A stretch of 64,000 bases of DNA from positions 1,116,001 to 1,180,000 of the forward strand of contig CAVZFC010000019.1 of assembly GCA_963774445.1 (NCBI GenBank), given 5' to 3'. Under the pieces are notes generated by a model. That model was not told the origin of the DNA. It made no database searches and saw only the letters and a list, made by a program, of their open reading frames with translations. The DNA is from CAVUQH01 sp963774445. Its GTDB lineage: Bacteria > Myxococcota_A > Polyangia > Haliangiales > Haliangiaceae. This document shows, in pieces, positions 11,828 through 23,845 of this stretch; the stretch's first letter is position 1, and each line of letters opens with the position of its first letter. The position numbers and the translations under genes are program-made.

Positions 11828-13484
11828 CGCGGGGTTGATCCTTGTGGCGAGCTGCGGGTCGGCGCACCCACCGGCGGCCGCGCCGCAGACCGGCACGGCC
11901 GAGCTGGTGCTGGTCGGCGGCCACGTGATGACCGGCGATCCCGGTCATCCCGCTGCCACCGCGATCGCGGTCCGCGGCGATCGCATCGTCTACGTCGGCG
12001 ACGACGACGGCGCCCGCGCCATGGCCGGCAGCGCCACCCGCGTGATCGAGCTGGGCGGGCGCGGCGTGACCGCCGGTCTGGTCAACACCCACTGCCACCT
12101 GTCGGGGTTGGGGGCGGCGCGCGAGATGCTCGATCTCAACGACCAGGACAGCCCTGACCTGGCGGTGGCGATGGTGGCCAAGGCGGTCGCCGGCCGCGCC
12201 GACGGTGAGTGGATCACCGGCCGCGGCTGGGACCAGAACCGCTGGCCCGACAAGCAGTTCCCGCGGCACCAACGACTCGACGCGGTGGCGCCCGAGCACC
12301 CGGTGTCGCTGCGCCGGGTCGATGGCCACGCGCTGTGGGCCAACGCCGCCGCCATGCGCGCCGCCGGCGTCACCAGGCAGACGCCCGAGCCGCCGGGAGG
12401 GCGGATCGTCCGCGATGCCGACGGCGAGCCGACCGGCGTCTTCGTCGACAACGCCATGGAGCTGATCGAGACGCACATCCCGGCGCCGCCGTCCGACGTC
12501 ATCGAGCGGCGCATTCGCGCCGCGGCGGCCGAGGCGATCGCCAACGGGCTGACCGGCGTGGACGAGATGGGCATCGGCGAGGAGACCATCGCCGCCTACC
12601 GCCGGCTGGCGGCGGCCGGCCAGCTGCCGCTGCGCGTCTACGCCTTCGTGCAAGGGGGCCCCGAGACCGCCGCGCACATCGCCGAGCACGCGCCGCCCGA
12701 GCTCGACCCGGCGCCCGAGGCCATGTTCGTCCTGCGCGGCGTCAAGCTGTACGCCGATGGCGCCCTCGGCTCGCGTGGCGCGGCGCTGCTGGCGCCGTAC
12801 AGCGACGCCCCCGAGCTGACCGGCAACTGGGTTCTGTCGCCCGAGCAGCTGCGCGCAGCGACTGCCGCGTCGGTGGCAGCCGGCTGGCAGGTCGCCACCC
12901 ACGCCATCGGCGACGCCGCCAACCGCGCGGTCCTGGACGCCTACGAGGCCTCGGGGGCCGGTCCGGGGCAGCGGCTGCGGGTCGAGCACGCCCAGGTGCT
13001 GGCGCCCGCCGACATTCCCCGCTTTGCCAGGCTGGGCGTGATCGCCTCGATGCAGCCGACCCACGCCACCAGCGACATGCCCTGGGCCGAGGCCCGCCTC
13101 GGTCCCGAGCGGATCCTCGGCGCCTACGCCTGGCGGTCGATTCTCGACACCGGCGCCCACCTGGCCGCCGGCTCGGACTTCCCGGTCGAGAAAGTGTCGC
13201 CGATTCTGGGGCTGTACGCGGCCACCACCCGGCAGGATGCCCGGGGCAACCCGTCCGGCGGCTGGTATCCCGACCAGCGCCTGACCCTGCCCGAGGCCGT
13301 AGCGGCGTTCACCCGCGAGGCCGCGTACGCCTCGTTCTCCGACAATCGCCGGGGAATCGTCCGCGCCGGCTACCAGGCCGACCTGACGGTGTACGATCGG
13401 GAGCTGGCCAGCGGCGCGCCGCTTCTGGCCACTCGGGTGGAGATGACCATCGTGGGCGGTCGGGTAGTATACGAGCGCAAGTGA
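11769..13484 (+). CDS. YtcJ-like amidohydrolase (Amidohydro_3) lipoprotein
   Basis: Metal-dependent hydrolase of 571 residues. A short hydrophobic segment ends in a lipobox (LILVASC), so it is probably a lipoprotein. Zn ligands are HCH in VNTHCHLSGLG, with GRGWDQNRW, VDGHALWANAAA, KLYADGALGSRGAAL, THAIGDAANRA, RVEHAQVL and AAGSDFPVE, the standard Amidohydro_3/YtcJ series. The substrate is unknown; the family acts on amides, formamides or enol lactones. Start ATG 11769 overlaps the Omp85 gene by 59 nt; the GTG at 11781 is an alternative. Confidence 0.83.
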   Translation: MVSNVESSRSTSPSASLLSSAGLILVASCGSAHPPAAAPQTGTAELVLVGGHVMTGDPGHPAATAIAVRGDRIVYVGDDDGARAMAGSATRVIELGGRGVTAGLVNTHCHLSGLGAAREMLDLNDQDSPDLAVAMVAKAVAGRADGEWITGRGWDQNRWPDKQFPRHQRLDAVAPEHPVSLRRVDGHALWANAAAMRAAGVTRQTPEPPGGRIVRDADGEPTGVFVDNAMELIETHIPAPPSDVIERRIRAAAAEAIANGLTGVDEMGIGEETIAAYRRLAAAGQLPLRVYAFVQGGPETAAHIAEHAPPELDPAPEAMFVLRGVKLYADGALGSRGAALLAPYSDAPELTGNWVLSPEQLRAATAASVAAGWQVATHAIGDAANRAVLDAYEASGAGPGQRLRVEHAQVLAPADIPRFARLGVIASMQPTHATSDMPWAEARLGPERILGAYAWRSILDTGAHLAAGSDFPVEKVSPILGLYAATTRQDARGNPSGGWYPDQRLTLPEAVAAFTREAAYASFSDNRRGIVRAGYQADLTVYDRELASGAPLLATRVEMTIVGGRVVYERK

Positions 13485-13486
13485 GC

Positions 13487-15385
13487 ATGCGCTTCTGTCC
13501 GTTTTGCAGCGCGGAGAACGCCGCGGTCGCGACCCATTGCGGGACCTGCGCCCGGCGTCTGCCGCCGCTGCCGCCGCGCCGGCGGACCAGCTCGGGAGAC
13601 GACCCGGGCGACGGTCGCTCGCGCCGGGGCTCGTCTGACGGCGGAGCGATGGGCGCAGACGAGCTGGCGCGGGTTGCCCCCGGCCCGGCGGCTCGGCGGC
13701 GCACGCGCGCGCCCGAGGTCAGGGTCGAGGGCGAGCCGGCTCGGCGCAAGACCAATCTGCCGCAGCCGTCGCGCGGGCTGCGCGAGCCGATCGAAGAAGA
13801 CGTCGGCCGGGCCCCGCCGGCGCCGTCGCGCCAGGAGCGCGACCGCGCCGCCAGCGCGCGGGCGTCGCGCGAGATGTCGGTCAACGCCACAGCCGGGCGG
13901 GCGCCGTCGCCGGCCGCGCCGCCGATTCCCAAGCCGCCGGCGCGCGCGGTCACCCCGGCGGCGCCGCGCGCGCAGCCGGTCCCGGCGCCGTCGCCCGACA
14001 ACGGTCGCCTGCCGCGCGCGCCGGCCGGCACCATCGCCGACGAGGCCGAGACGGTGATCACCCGGGCGGCTCCCGAGCCGCCGCCGGCCGAGGCGGCTCG
14101 GGACTATGACACCGAGCCGGTTCCCGGCGACGAAGACGATCACGAATGGCCCGATCATCGCCCGGTCGCGCCGGATCCCGACGACTGGTCGGAGGAGGCG
14201 CAGCACGCGCTGGCCGATGTGCCACGCACGGTGTCTCCACCGCCGCCGACTCCGCCGCCGCGCGCCGACTCCAGCCGCTATACGCCGGCGCGTCCGAGCT
14301 CGCCGCCGCCCACGCGGGTTGGCCGCCTGCCCGGGGATGCCTTCAAGCCGCCGCCGGTCAAGCCGATCCCGGAGGTGCCCGAGAGCGGCCTGTTCAACGC
14401 CGCCGCCTACGCCCTGTCGTTTGCCAAGGCGCGGTGGCAGCGGCGCTCCGCCATCCGCTCGCTCAGCACCGAGATCCAGGACGAGACCACCGAGCTCGAC
14501 ACCGTGCTCGGCCTCCTGGGCAAAGAGGCGCGGTCGCTGCACGTCGACAACCGGGTGCTGGCGGCCGAGAACGCTGCCATCGGTGAGGCCGAGGAGCGCC
14601 GGGTTCGCTTCGATCACGAGTGCGCCGAGCTGGGCTCCAAGGCGGCCGAGGAGAACAGCCGCTTCGGCGACCTCGAGAGCGAGCGCCAGGCCAAGGTCGA
14701 CGAGGCCGAGGCCGAGCTGGACAAGGCGCAGCGCGAGCTGGGCGGCCTGGAGGCCCAGCGCCGCAGCCTGCGCGAGAACCGCAAGGCCGTCGAGCGCCGC
14801 CAGCGCGGCCTGCTCAAGGCCGCCGACGAGCGCGACGAGCAGGCGGCCAAGGCGTCGATGGGCGACACCCGCGGCGGCCTGCGCCGGGCGGCCGAAGAGC
14901 TTCGCCGGGACGCGGCCGCCCTGGACCCCGAGCGCCAGGATCTGGATCGGCGGCTGAGCGCCCTGGAGAAGCCGATCTCCAAGTCGGCGGCCACGGTCGA
15001 GTCGCTCAAGGCCGAGCACGACTCCGCGCGCCGCAGCCTCAACGACGCCCGCGAAGGCCACCGTCACCGGCTGGCCGAGCTGGAGGCCGAGCAGGGGCGC
15101 AAGAGCCGCGAGCTGAGCCAGGCCGAGGCCGAGATCCAGCGCCGGCTGGTGACCCTGGGCACGCTGGTCAACCTACATCGGATCGAGCGGCCCGAGTTCG
15201 ATGACATGTATGCGCGCATCGACGGCCTGCGCGCTGCCATCGGCGCGCGCTCGACCGAAATCGATCGCCTGACCGCCGAGCGCGAGGCCTACGACAAGGC
15301 CTCCCTGGTCCGCGGTTTCCTGGTCATCGGGGGCGGCGTGGTCGTACTGATCACGCTGATCGTGATCTTGCTGTCGGTGTGGTGA
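13487..15385 (+). CDS. Zinc-ribbon, Pro-rich, coiled-coil, tail-anchored protein
   Basis: Uncharacterised protein of 632 residues with four zones. An N-terminal zinc ribbon is MRFCPFCSAENAAVATHCGTC. About 280 residues of disordered Pro/Ala/Arg-rich sequence follow. A long charged coiled coil (roughly 320-600) is rich in Glu, Arg and Ala heptads. One C-terminal membrane helix, FLVIGGGVVVLITLIVILLSV, ends two residues before the stop. With no signal peptide it should be a tail-anchored inner-membrane protein with its body in the cytoplasm, perhaps a scaffold or cell-envelope organiser. GTG 13481 is an alternative start. It follows the amidohydrolase by 2 nt. Confidence 0.75.
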   Translation: MRFCPFCSAENAAVATHCGTCARRLPPLPPRRRTSSGDDPGDGRSRRGSSDGGAMGADELARVAPGPAARRRTRAPEVRVEGEPARRKTNLPQPSRGLREPIEEDVGRAPPAPSRQERDRAASARASREMSVNATAGRAPSPAAPPIPKPPARAVTPAAPRAQPVPAPSPDNGRLPRAPAGTIADEAETVITRAAPEPPPAEAARDYDTEPVPGDEDDHEWPDHRPVAPDPDDWSEEAQHALADVPRTVSPPPPTPPPRADSSRYTPARPSSPPPTRVGRLPGDAFKPPPVKPIPEVPESGLFNAAAYALSFAKARWQRRSAIRSLSTEIQDETTELDTVLGLLGKEARSLHVDNRVLAAENAAIGEAEERRVRFDHECAELGSKAAEENSRFGDLESERQAKVDEAEAELDKAQRELGGLEAQRRSLRENRKAVERRQRGLLKAADERDEQAAKASMGDTRGGLRRAAEELRRDAAALDPERQDLDRRLSALEKPISKSAATVESLKAEHDSARRSLNDAREGHRHRLAELEAEQGRKSRELSQAEAEIQRRLVTLGTLVNLHRIERPEFDDMYARIDGLRAAIGARSTEIDRLTAEREAYDKASLVRGFLVIGGGVVVLITLIVILLSVW

Positions 15386-15424
15386 CAGATGGACGGCACG
15401 GTTTTCTGATACTCTACGGCCAGC

Positions 15425-16555
15425 TTGACCAAAGTTCTGGTCTCGAATAACAGCGAGCTTCTGCGCCACCTGACCACGAGTCCGTTCCGTCGGCTCGATC
15501 TGGATCTCGTGGTCGCGGCGAGTGGGGACGAGGCGCTGGCGATGGTGGAGCGAGACGCTCCAGCGCTGGCGATCCTCGACGCCGAGATGCCGTCGATCTC
15601 CGGCTACGAAGTGGCCTCGCGGATCAAGAGCCAGCAGGGCTGCAAGGTCGTCCTGGTCATGGGCAAGCGGATCAACGCCGATCAGATGCGCCGGGTCGCC
15701 GAGTGCAAGTGCGACGAGGTGCTGATCGCGCCGATGACGCCGGACGAGCTGTACGACGTGGTCGCGATCCAGCTCGGCATGCCGCGGCGCGGGTCCGAGC
15801 GGTTCACCATCGATCTGGCGCTGATCGGCGACCACGGCGTGCACAAGGTCAACGGCCGGGTGACCAACCTGTCTGTCGACGGCGCGCGCTTGGTGCTGCC
15901 GGCGCAGGTCGGCGAGGAGACTCTGATCCGCCTGACCGTCAAGCCGGAAGAGGCCGACGCCGAGGAGCTGGCGCTGACCGGTCGGGTGATCTGGGCCCAA
16001 CCGCGCGGCGAGGAGACGATCGTCGGCTGCTCGTTCGATGGCCTGGACGAGCTGGCGCGCGCGCGCCTGGCGCGCCTGGTGCAGTGGGAGATCGTCGAGG
16101 ACACCGAGCGCCTGCGCGTGGTCATCAAGGGCGACATCACCGAGGCGACCAACTTCCGCGATCTGTTGCCGGTGATGGTCGGCCGGGTCGACTTCGATCT
16201 GTCGCAGGTCACCTACATGAACTCGCTCGGCGTGCGCGCCTGGGTCGAGTTCCTGCGCGAGGCGCCGATCCAGGGCTACGAGTTCCACGCCTGCTCGGTG
16301 CCGTTCTGCCTGCAAGCGGCGCTGTCGAGCTACGTCGTCGGCCGCGGCACGGTGACGTCGTTCTTCGCCCCGTACATCTGCACCCGCTGCGAGCACGAGG
16401 AGGAGCGCCTGCTCCAGTCGGCCGCGGTGCTCGCCGCCGACGGTGGTCGGCCGCCGGTCTTCACCTGCGTGAGCTGCGGCGGTGACCTCGAGCTCGACGA
16501 CCTGCCGCAGCGCTACCTGGCGTTCCTCCGCCGCGACGACGGCGACGACGCGTAG
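15425..16555 (+). CDS. REC-PilZ-STAS fusion with C-terminal zinc-ribbon cysteines
   Basis: 376-residue signalling protein. A receiver domain (1-118) has the likely phospho-Asp in LAILDAEMPSISGYEVASR. A PilZ-like domain (about 124-220) reads RVTNLSVDGARLVLP and VIWAQPRGEETIVGCSF. A STAS-like part (LRVVIKGDITEATNF, DLSQVTYMNSLGVRAWVEF) follows, with cysteine pairs CTRC and CVSC near the end. PilZ domains often bind cyclic-di-GMP, but the canonical RxxxR is not obvious. The start is TTG at 15425, the only fitting initiator before the REC strand. A GATACT box lies 11 nt upstream. Confidence 0.8.
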   Translation: MTKVLVSNNSELLRHLTTSPFRRLDLDLVVAASGDEALAMVERDAPALAILDAEMPSISGYEVASRIKSQQGCKVVLVMGKRINADQMRRVAECKCDEVLIAPMTPDELYDVVAIQLGMPRRGSERFTIDLALIGDHGVHKVNGRVTNLSVDGARLVLPAQVGEETLIRLTVKPEEADAEELALTGRVIWAQPRGEETIVGCSFDGLDELARARLARLVQWEIVEDTERLRVVIKGDITEATNFRDLLPVMVGRVDFDLSQVTYMNSLGVRAWVEFLREAPIQGYEFHACSVPFCLQAALSSYVVGRGTVTSFFAPYICTRCEHEEERLLQSAAVLAADGGRPPVFTCVSCGGDLELDDLPQRYLAFLRRDDGDDA

Positions 16556-16558
16556 CGG

Positions 16559-17368
<810 letters not shown>

Positions 17369-17378
17369 CGGGGCCGAG

Positions 17379-17384
17379 TCTATA
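17379..17384 (-). promoter_or_regulatory. -10-like box TATAGA before the DUF299 gene
   Basis: TATAGA on the minus strand ends 10 nt before the ATG at 17368. It lies between the radical SAM gene's stop codon and the DUF299 start. Confidence 0.35.
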
Positions 17385-18605
17385 TCAAATGCGCTGGCGG
17401 TAATCGACCACGCGAGGGCACTCGGGGTCGGGCCGCGCCTCGTCGCCCAGAAGATGGCGCGAGACGACCTTGCAGCCGCCCCGACACAGCTCGAAATAGT
17501 CACAGCTCTGGCAGGGCTCGGCGGCGTCCTCGCGCCAGCGGCGAAACGCGCCAAACGCGCCCTCCTGGTCCCAGTAGGCGCCGATGCCGTCGACCGAAGG
17601 GCGCTCGGCCGGAGCCTCGGCGAAGCTGCAGGCGGTGAGGCGGCCGTCGGCCTTGGCGCCGACCAGGAAGTCGCCGCCGGTGCAGCCGTAGACGGCCAGC
17701 TTGGCCAGGAGCTCGCGGCTGGGCCGGTGGTGGGCGATCATCGGCGTGTACGAGCAGTCCAGGCGCGCCCGCACCTTGTGCCGGCGGCAGGCCTCGAGCA
17801 CCGCCGGCAGCAGCGCCCGGTGCTGCGTGTCGGTGCAGGTGAGCCGGGCGAACGCGCGGGTGCCGCGGCCGGACGGCTTGAAGCGAAGCAACTCGACCTC
17901 GTTGAGCTTGCGCGCGCGGGCGTGGGCGAACAGCGCGTCAATCTGGTCGAAGTTCTTGCGCGTGACCACGACGTTGATGCCGATCTCGCGCTTGACCCGG
18001 CGCAGCGCCTGCAGCGCGCCGTCGGCGGCGGCGAAGCCGTCGAACCCGCGGACCTCGGCGTAGGTCGGACCGAGGCCGTCGAGCGAGACGTTGATCTGGC
18101 CGAACAGCCCGGCGATCGGCAGCAGTCGGTCGAGCCCTTCGAGCCCGCTGGTGGTCAGGTTGGGCACCAGCCCGCGGGCCCGGGCGTGGCGGGCGACGTC
18201 GCCCAGCCACGGCAGCACCGCGCTCTCGCCGCCGCCCAGCGCCAGGTGGAAGACGCCGCGCTCGGCCAGGGCGTCGATGGCGCGCATCCACTCCTCGGCG
18301 CCCCACTCGCCCGGCAGGCCGCGCGGCGTCGCCGCCGTGTAGCAGCCCCGGCAGCCGGCGCCGCACTGGTTGGTCAGCTGCAGGTGGGCTTCCAGCGGGC
18401 CGGCCAGCACGCTGCGGCCGACCTCGCCGTCGTCGGCCGGGTCGCGCCACAGGGCGCCGCCGTTGACGCCCAGGTCGCGGGCGTAGTCGCGGTCGACGAA
18501 CACCAGCGCGCGCGGGCGCTCGAGCTGGACGATGGCGCCGAACGGCTCGGCGCGCAGCTGGCGCGGGCGCCTAGCTCTGGTCAGCAGCTTGCGAAGAATC
18601 GGCAT
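17385..18605 (-). CDS. Radical SAM/SPASM-domain protein
   Basis: 406-residue radical SAM enzyme of the SPASM group, which mostly modifies ribosomal peptides. The [4Fe-4S]-SAM motif is C81, C85, C88 in TNQCGAGCRGCYTAA. ALGGGESAV is the GGE motif, and INVSLDGLG is typical of the barrel. The C-terminal SPASM region holds YGCTGG, LTACSFA, CQSCDYFELCRGGC and a last ECPR, enough cysteines for one or two auxiliary clusters. Residues 1-70 are an extra N-terminal part. Its start overlaps the upstream small ORF by 35 nt, so that peptide is a candidate partner or substrate. The reaction is unknown. Confidence 0.85.
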   Translation of the reverse strand: MPILRKLLTRARRPRQLRAEPFGAIVQLERPRALVFVDRDYARDLGVNGGALWRDPADDGEVGRSVLAGPLEAHLQLTNQCGAGCRGCYTAATPRGLPGEWGAEEWMRAIDALAERGVFHLALGGGESAVLPWLGDVARHARARGLVPNLTTSGLEGLDRLLPIAGLFGQINVSLDGLGPTYAEVRGFDGFAAADGALQALRRVKREIGINVVVTRKNFDQIDALFAHARARKLNEVELLRFKPSGRGTRAFARLTCTDTQHRALLPAVLEACRRHKVRARLDCSYTPMIAHHRPSRELLAKLAVYGCTGGDFLVGAKADGRLTACSFAEAPAERPSVDGIGAYWDQEGAFGAFRRWREDAAEPCQSCDYFELCRGGCKVVSRHLLGDEARPDPECPRVVDYRQRI

Positions 18606-18777
18606 CGGCAGAAGGGCGGCGCATGCGGATCAACGCCGACACAACCGGGGTGAGAATCGACAGCGCGGCGGCGCCGAACAGGAGGAAGGTCACGTCGACC
18701 CCCAGGCTCGACGAGTTGGGGTTGAGCCCCAGCTTGACCGCCAGGACGCGGCCGCGGCGTTTGCGCAGGAGGCCCAT
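18571..18777 (-). CDS. Small membrane protein, possible partner/precursor of the radical SAM enzyme
   Basis: A 68-residue ORF. The N-terminus is basic (MGLLRKRRGRVLAVKLG), then a polar LNPNSSSLG stretch, one hydrophobic helix (VDVTFLLFGAAALSILTPVV) and a short hydrophilic tail SADADSSQAADQS. Its 3' end overlaps the radical SAM gene by 35 nt, so the two are translationally linked. The minus-strand box TATAGT sits 6 nt before ATG 18777; that is why I prefer it to the initiator at 18792, which would lie upstream of the likely transcription start. No family recognised. It may be a modified peptide or a membrane anchor; both are inference. Confidence 0.6.
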   Translation of the reverse strand: MGLLRKRRGRVLAVKLGLNPNSSSLGVDVTFLLFGAAALSILTPVVSALIRMRRPSADADSSQAADQS

Positions 18778-18783
18778 GCGCGA

Positions 18784-18789
18784 ACTATA
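18784..18789 (-). promoter_or_regulatory. -10-like box TATAGT before the small peptide/radical SAM pair
   Basis: TATAGT on the minus strand ends 6 nt before ATG 18777 and just after the stop of the upstream TPR gene. It suggests an own promoter for the pair and a leaderless or very short leader. Confidence 0.42.
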
Positions 18790-19926
18790 CATCGGGCCCG
18801 AAGCGCACGGTCGCCATGATCATGTCGAGCAGCCGGGTTCGATGGACGGCGATGTAACAGACGGCGATCACGCCGGCGACCGCGGCCAGGGTGTGGGCGG
18901 CCACCAGCAGGCGCTGCCGCTGGTGGAGGCGAATGGCCACGCCGTGCAGCCAGGCGATGACCACGCCGCCGCCCGCGATGATTGCCACGGCCGGGGCGAT
19001 CTGGCTGTAACCGGTCAGCGAGCTCAGGCACAGCACCGCCGCTACCGGCGCCATGTAGATCACCTCGATCGGCGGCCGGGCCACGGCGCGGGCGGCGGCG
19101 CGCGCCGACCCGGCGCCCAGGGCGATCGAGGCGAGGAAGCCGAAGAAGAGCACGAGCGCCGCCAGCTGCGCGGCGACGAACAGCCGCTCGCGCAGCCGCT
19201 CGCGGGCGACCAGCGCCGCGGCATCTTCGATGCTGCGCTGGCGCGCCGGATCGTCATCGGCGTGCATTGCCGCGACGTAGCGATCGGCCCGGTCGAAGCG
19301 GCCGGCGCGGGCGGCCAGCTGGGCGGCGCGGCCGAGGGCCGAAAACGCCTCCTCGCTGTCGGGCCAGCCGTTGGCCACGCGGTCGAGCGCGGCCAGCGCG
19401 TCGCTGGTGCGGCCGGCGCGGGCGTAGGCGTCGCCCAGCCACAGGAGCCCCTGGGCCGCCCCCCGCCAGTTGGGGTTGGCGGCGACCAGCGCTTCCATGC
19501 GCGCGATCGATTCCGCCTCGGGGCGGCTGGCGTGGCCGAACAGGATGTCGTTCATCTCGGCCAGCGCGGCGGCGCCCTTGTCGTCGGGTCCCAGCGCCTC
19601 GCGCAGGTGGGCGAGGCGGCGCTCGGCGCCCAGCGACACCCGGCTGTCGGGGTAGTCGCGCACGAGGCGCTGGTACAACGCGGCAGCGCGGGCTGGATCG
19701 CCGAGCTTCTCCTCGTAGAGTTGCGCGGCGCTGAACAGGGCGTCGTCGGCCAGCGGATCGGCCGGCAGCTGGTCGGCCAGGTCGACCAGCGCCGCCGCCG
19801 CGTGCGCATCGTCGCCGTGTGCGCGCATGGCGCTGGCCGCGGCAAAGCGCTCGGCGCCGCCGTCTGCGCGCGCCTCGCCGGGAAGGAGTGCCGCGAGCAG
19901 CGCTCCGCAGGCGAGCGCCCGCAGGC

Positions 19927-19930
<4 letters not shown>
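18785..19930 (-). CDS. TPR-repeat membrane protein
   Basis: 381 residues. A signal-like segment (LRALACGALLAALLPGEARA) precedes about 200 residues of Ala-rich helical repeats that read as TPRs (DDALFSAAQLYEEKLGDPARAAALYQRLVRDYP; LLWLGDAYARAGRTSDALAALDRVANGWPDSEEA). At least three membrane helices follow (LFVAAQLAALVLFFGFLASIALG, APVAAVLCLSSLTGYSQIAPAVAII, LVAAHTLAAVAGVIAVCYIAV). The repeats are probably periplasmic. GTG 19930 overlaps the regulator's TGA (GTGA), so it belongs to that operon. It may assemble or sense an envelope component; no precise function is visible. Confidence 0.72.
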
Positions 19931-21369
<1,439 letters not shown>

Positions 21370-21408
21370 GCCGCTCTCCCTCGTCTTCGTCGCTCTCGCT
21401 CGCTCTCT

Positions 21409-21480
21409 CGCCCTCGCCCTCGCTCTCGCTCTCGCTCTCGCTCTCGCTCTCGCTCTCGCTCTCGCTCTCGCCCTCGCTCT
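21409..21480. repeat. Hexanucleotide tandem repeat, 12 units of CGCTCT/CGCCCT
   Basis: Twelve consecutive 6-base units: two CGCCCT, eight CGCTCT, one CGCCCT, one CGCTCT. The tract sits in the 137-nt gap between a stop codon (21507) and the regulator start (21369), 39 nt before the start codon. On the transcribed strand it is purine-rich AGAGCG. Copy-number change would alter leader length in steps of six without affecting the reading frame. Confidence 0.92.
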
Positions 21481-21506
21481 CCACCCGCCGATTCCGCGTC
21501 GTCAGA

Positions 21507-22388
21507 TCAGATCGCCACGACCAGCAGCGCTCCTCCCGCGATCAGCATCCACTTGCTCGAGTGCTCATCGCTCGAGCCGCCCTCGCCCGTGTACAACACG
21601 CTGCCCTTGCCGGCGCCAGCCGGCGCCTCGCCCATCCGCGGCGCCTTCGACTCGACCGCGCCCGCGGGCACGCCCGCGTCCTCGCCCGCCACCGCCGGGC
21701 AGTCGTCCCCCACCGCGCTCGCCGGCAGCGCCTGCATGGGCGCTCGCTCCTCGCCGCGCACGGCCAGCGTGGCCAGCACTCGCTGGCACAGCGGGTCGAC
21801 TTCTTTCTGCCGGTCGAGGCGCATCACGCACTCGGCGACCACGATGCGCGCGCGGTGCTCCGGCGTCGCATACCCCAGCAGGCGCGAGCGCGACACCGTG
21901 CCGTAGTCGTCGTTCTGCCAGACCAGGGTGGCCGAGGCGACGTTGTCCTCGACCGACTCGCTCCAGCTCACGCGCTTGCGCGCGCCCTTGCCGCACCAGA
22001 CCTGCTTGTCGCGGTCAACCTCGCGGCGCAGCGCCGCGACCGGGTCGTCAACCGGCGCCAGCGTCCCGGCCCAGACCACGTGAAACAACAGCCCGTCCTC
22101 GGGGGCAAACGAGTCGGCGCCGCTCTGGTACGGGGCGCCGTCGAAGTAGCCGGCGTGGCTGGCGTCGCTGCGGGTCGTCGCCGACAGGTCTGCGTCGCGA
22201 GCCCAGCCTGCGGGCAGCGCCACCTTGAACAGGCTCAGCGTCGGCGGCTTCACCGCCGGCCTGCGCAGCCCGTCGTCGCCGGATTGATCCGCGCGCGCCT
22301 GGCCGGCGAGCGCCAGCGTCAGCGCGACGGCGGCGACGCCGGGCAGGCCTCCGCGGCGGCGGCGGGATATCGGTCGTTGCACAGACAC
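21507..22388 (-). CDS. Secreted protein of unknown function with C-terminal membrane helix
   Basis: 293 residues, family not recognised. The N-terminus has an arginine cluster then a signal segment (GVAAVALTLALAGQARA). The middle looks like a globular domain (SLFKVALPAGWARDADLS; GLLFHVVWAGTL; ATLVWQNDDYGTVSRSRLLGYA; RIVVAECVMRLDRQ). A Gly/Ala/Pro-rich linker leads to WMLIAGGALLVVAI at the extreme C-terminus, a probable sorting or anchoring helix. The start (GTG 22388; 22382 is an alternative) lies 70 nt inside the preceding gene. Part of the astA-led gene string. Confidence 0.6.
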   Translation of the reverse strand: MSVQRPISRRRRGGLPGVAAVALTLALAGQARADQSGDDGLRRPAVKPPTLSLFKVALPAGWARDADLSATTRSDASHAGYFDGAPYQSGADSFAPEDGLLFHVVWAGTLAPVDDPVAALRREVDRDKQVWCGKGARKRVSWSESVEDNVASATLVWQNDDYGTVSRSRLLGYATPEHRARIVVAECVMRLDRQKEVDPLCQRVLATLAVRGEERAPMQALPASAVGDDCPAVAGEDAGVPAGAVESKAPRMGEAPAGAGKGSVLYTGEGGSSDEHSSKWMLIAGGALLVVAI

Positions 22389-22746
22389 GCGAACACTTTG
22401 GCACGGTCGCCCGACTGGGAGAACCCGATCGTCACCGGTCCGCGATACCGACCTAGCACGATTTCGCCCCCGGCGCGGCCCGGCGCGGCCCGGAACGTGC
22501 CGGCAGGCCCGAGGCCGTCGGCCAGGCCGGCGGCGACCTCGTCGGGCGAGGCGCCGCTCGCGAGGGCCAGGTCAACCTCCACCCGCAGGCAGCCCAGCCC
22601 CGGGTCGGCGCCGACCGTCACCGATTCGACCGGACTGTGACCCTTGCTCGACGCGGCCGCGGCGCGGGTCGCCGCGGTGCCAGCGTTCGCCAGGTCGTGC
22701 CACGACACCGCCGCCGCCGCCACCGCCAGCAGGATGGCGGCCCCGG

Positions 22747-22750
<4 letters not shown>
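22319..22750 (-). CDS. Small exported or membrane-anchored protein, unknown
   Basis: 143 residues. One N-terminal hydrophobic helix (AAILLAVAAAAVSW) is followed by a globular part with ADPGLGCLRVEVDLALASG, ASPDEVAAGLADGLGPAGTFR and KVFACLCNDRYPAAAAEACP. Cysteines near the C-terminus suggest disulphides outside the cytoplasm. GTG 22750 overlaps the TGA of astA as GTGA, which strongly supports this start and co-translation. Its last 70 nt overlap the next gene. No family recognised. Confidence 0.58.
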
Positions 22751-23758
<1,008 letters not shown>

Positions 23759-23776
23759 GCGCCCGCAGCGTACTGC

Positions 23777-23845
23777 GTAGCCCGCATCATTCACCAGCCC
23801 CAGCAGCTACGTCCTCGCGACGCGGTGTTCAATGATGCGGGCTAC
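23777..23845. repeat. Palindromic intergenic element, family 1 (GTAGCCCGCATCATT)
   Basis: A perfect 15-base inverted repeat, GTAGCCCGCATCATT (23777-23791) and AATGATGCGGGCTAC (23831-23845), around a 39-nt centre. The right arm contains the TAG stop codon (23844-23842, minus strand) of the polysaccharide deacetylase. One arm recurs at 41112-41125. It may act as a terminator or be a miniature mobile element. Confidence 0.85.

Noticed and set aside
18778..18792. Five-codon longer form of the small peptide next to the radical SAM gene
   Set aside because: Its start would lie within the TATAGT box; ATG 18777 fits better.
21409..21480. Possible CRISPR-like array
   Set aside because: Direct hexamer repeats without spacers; no cas genes nearby.
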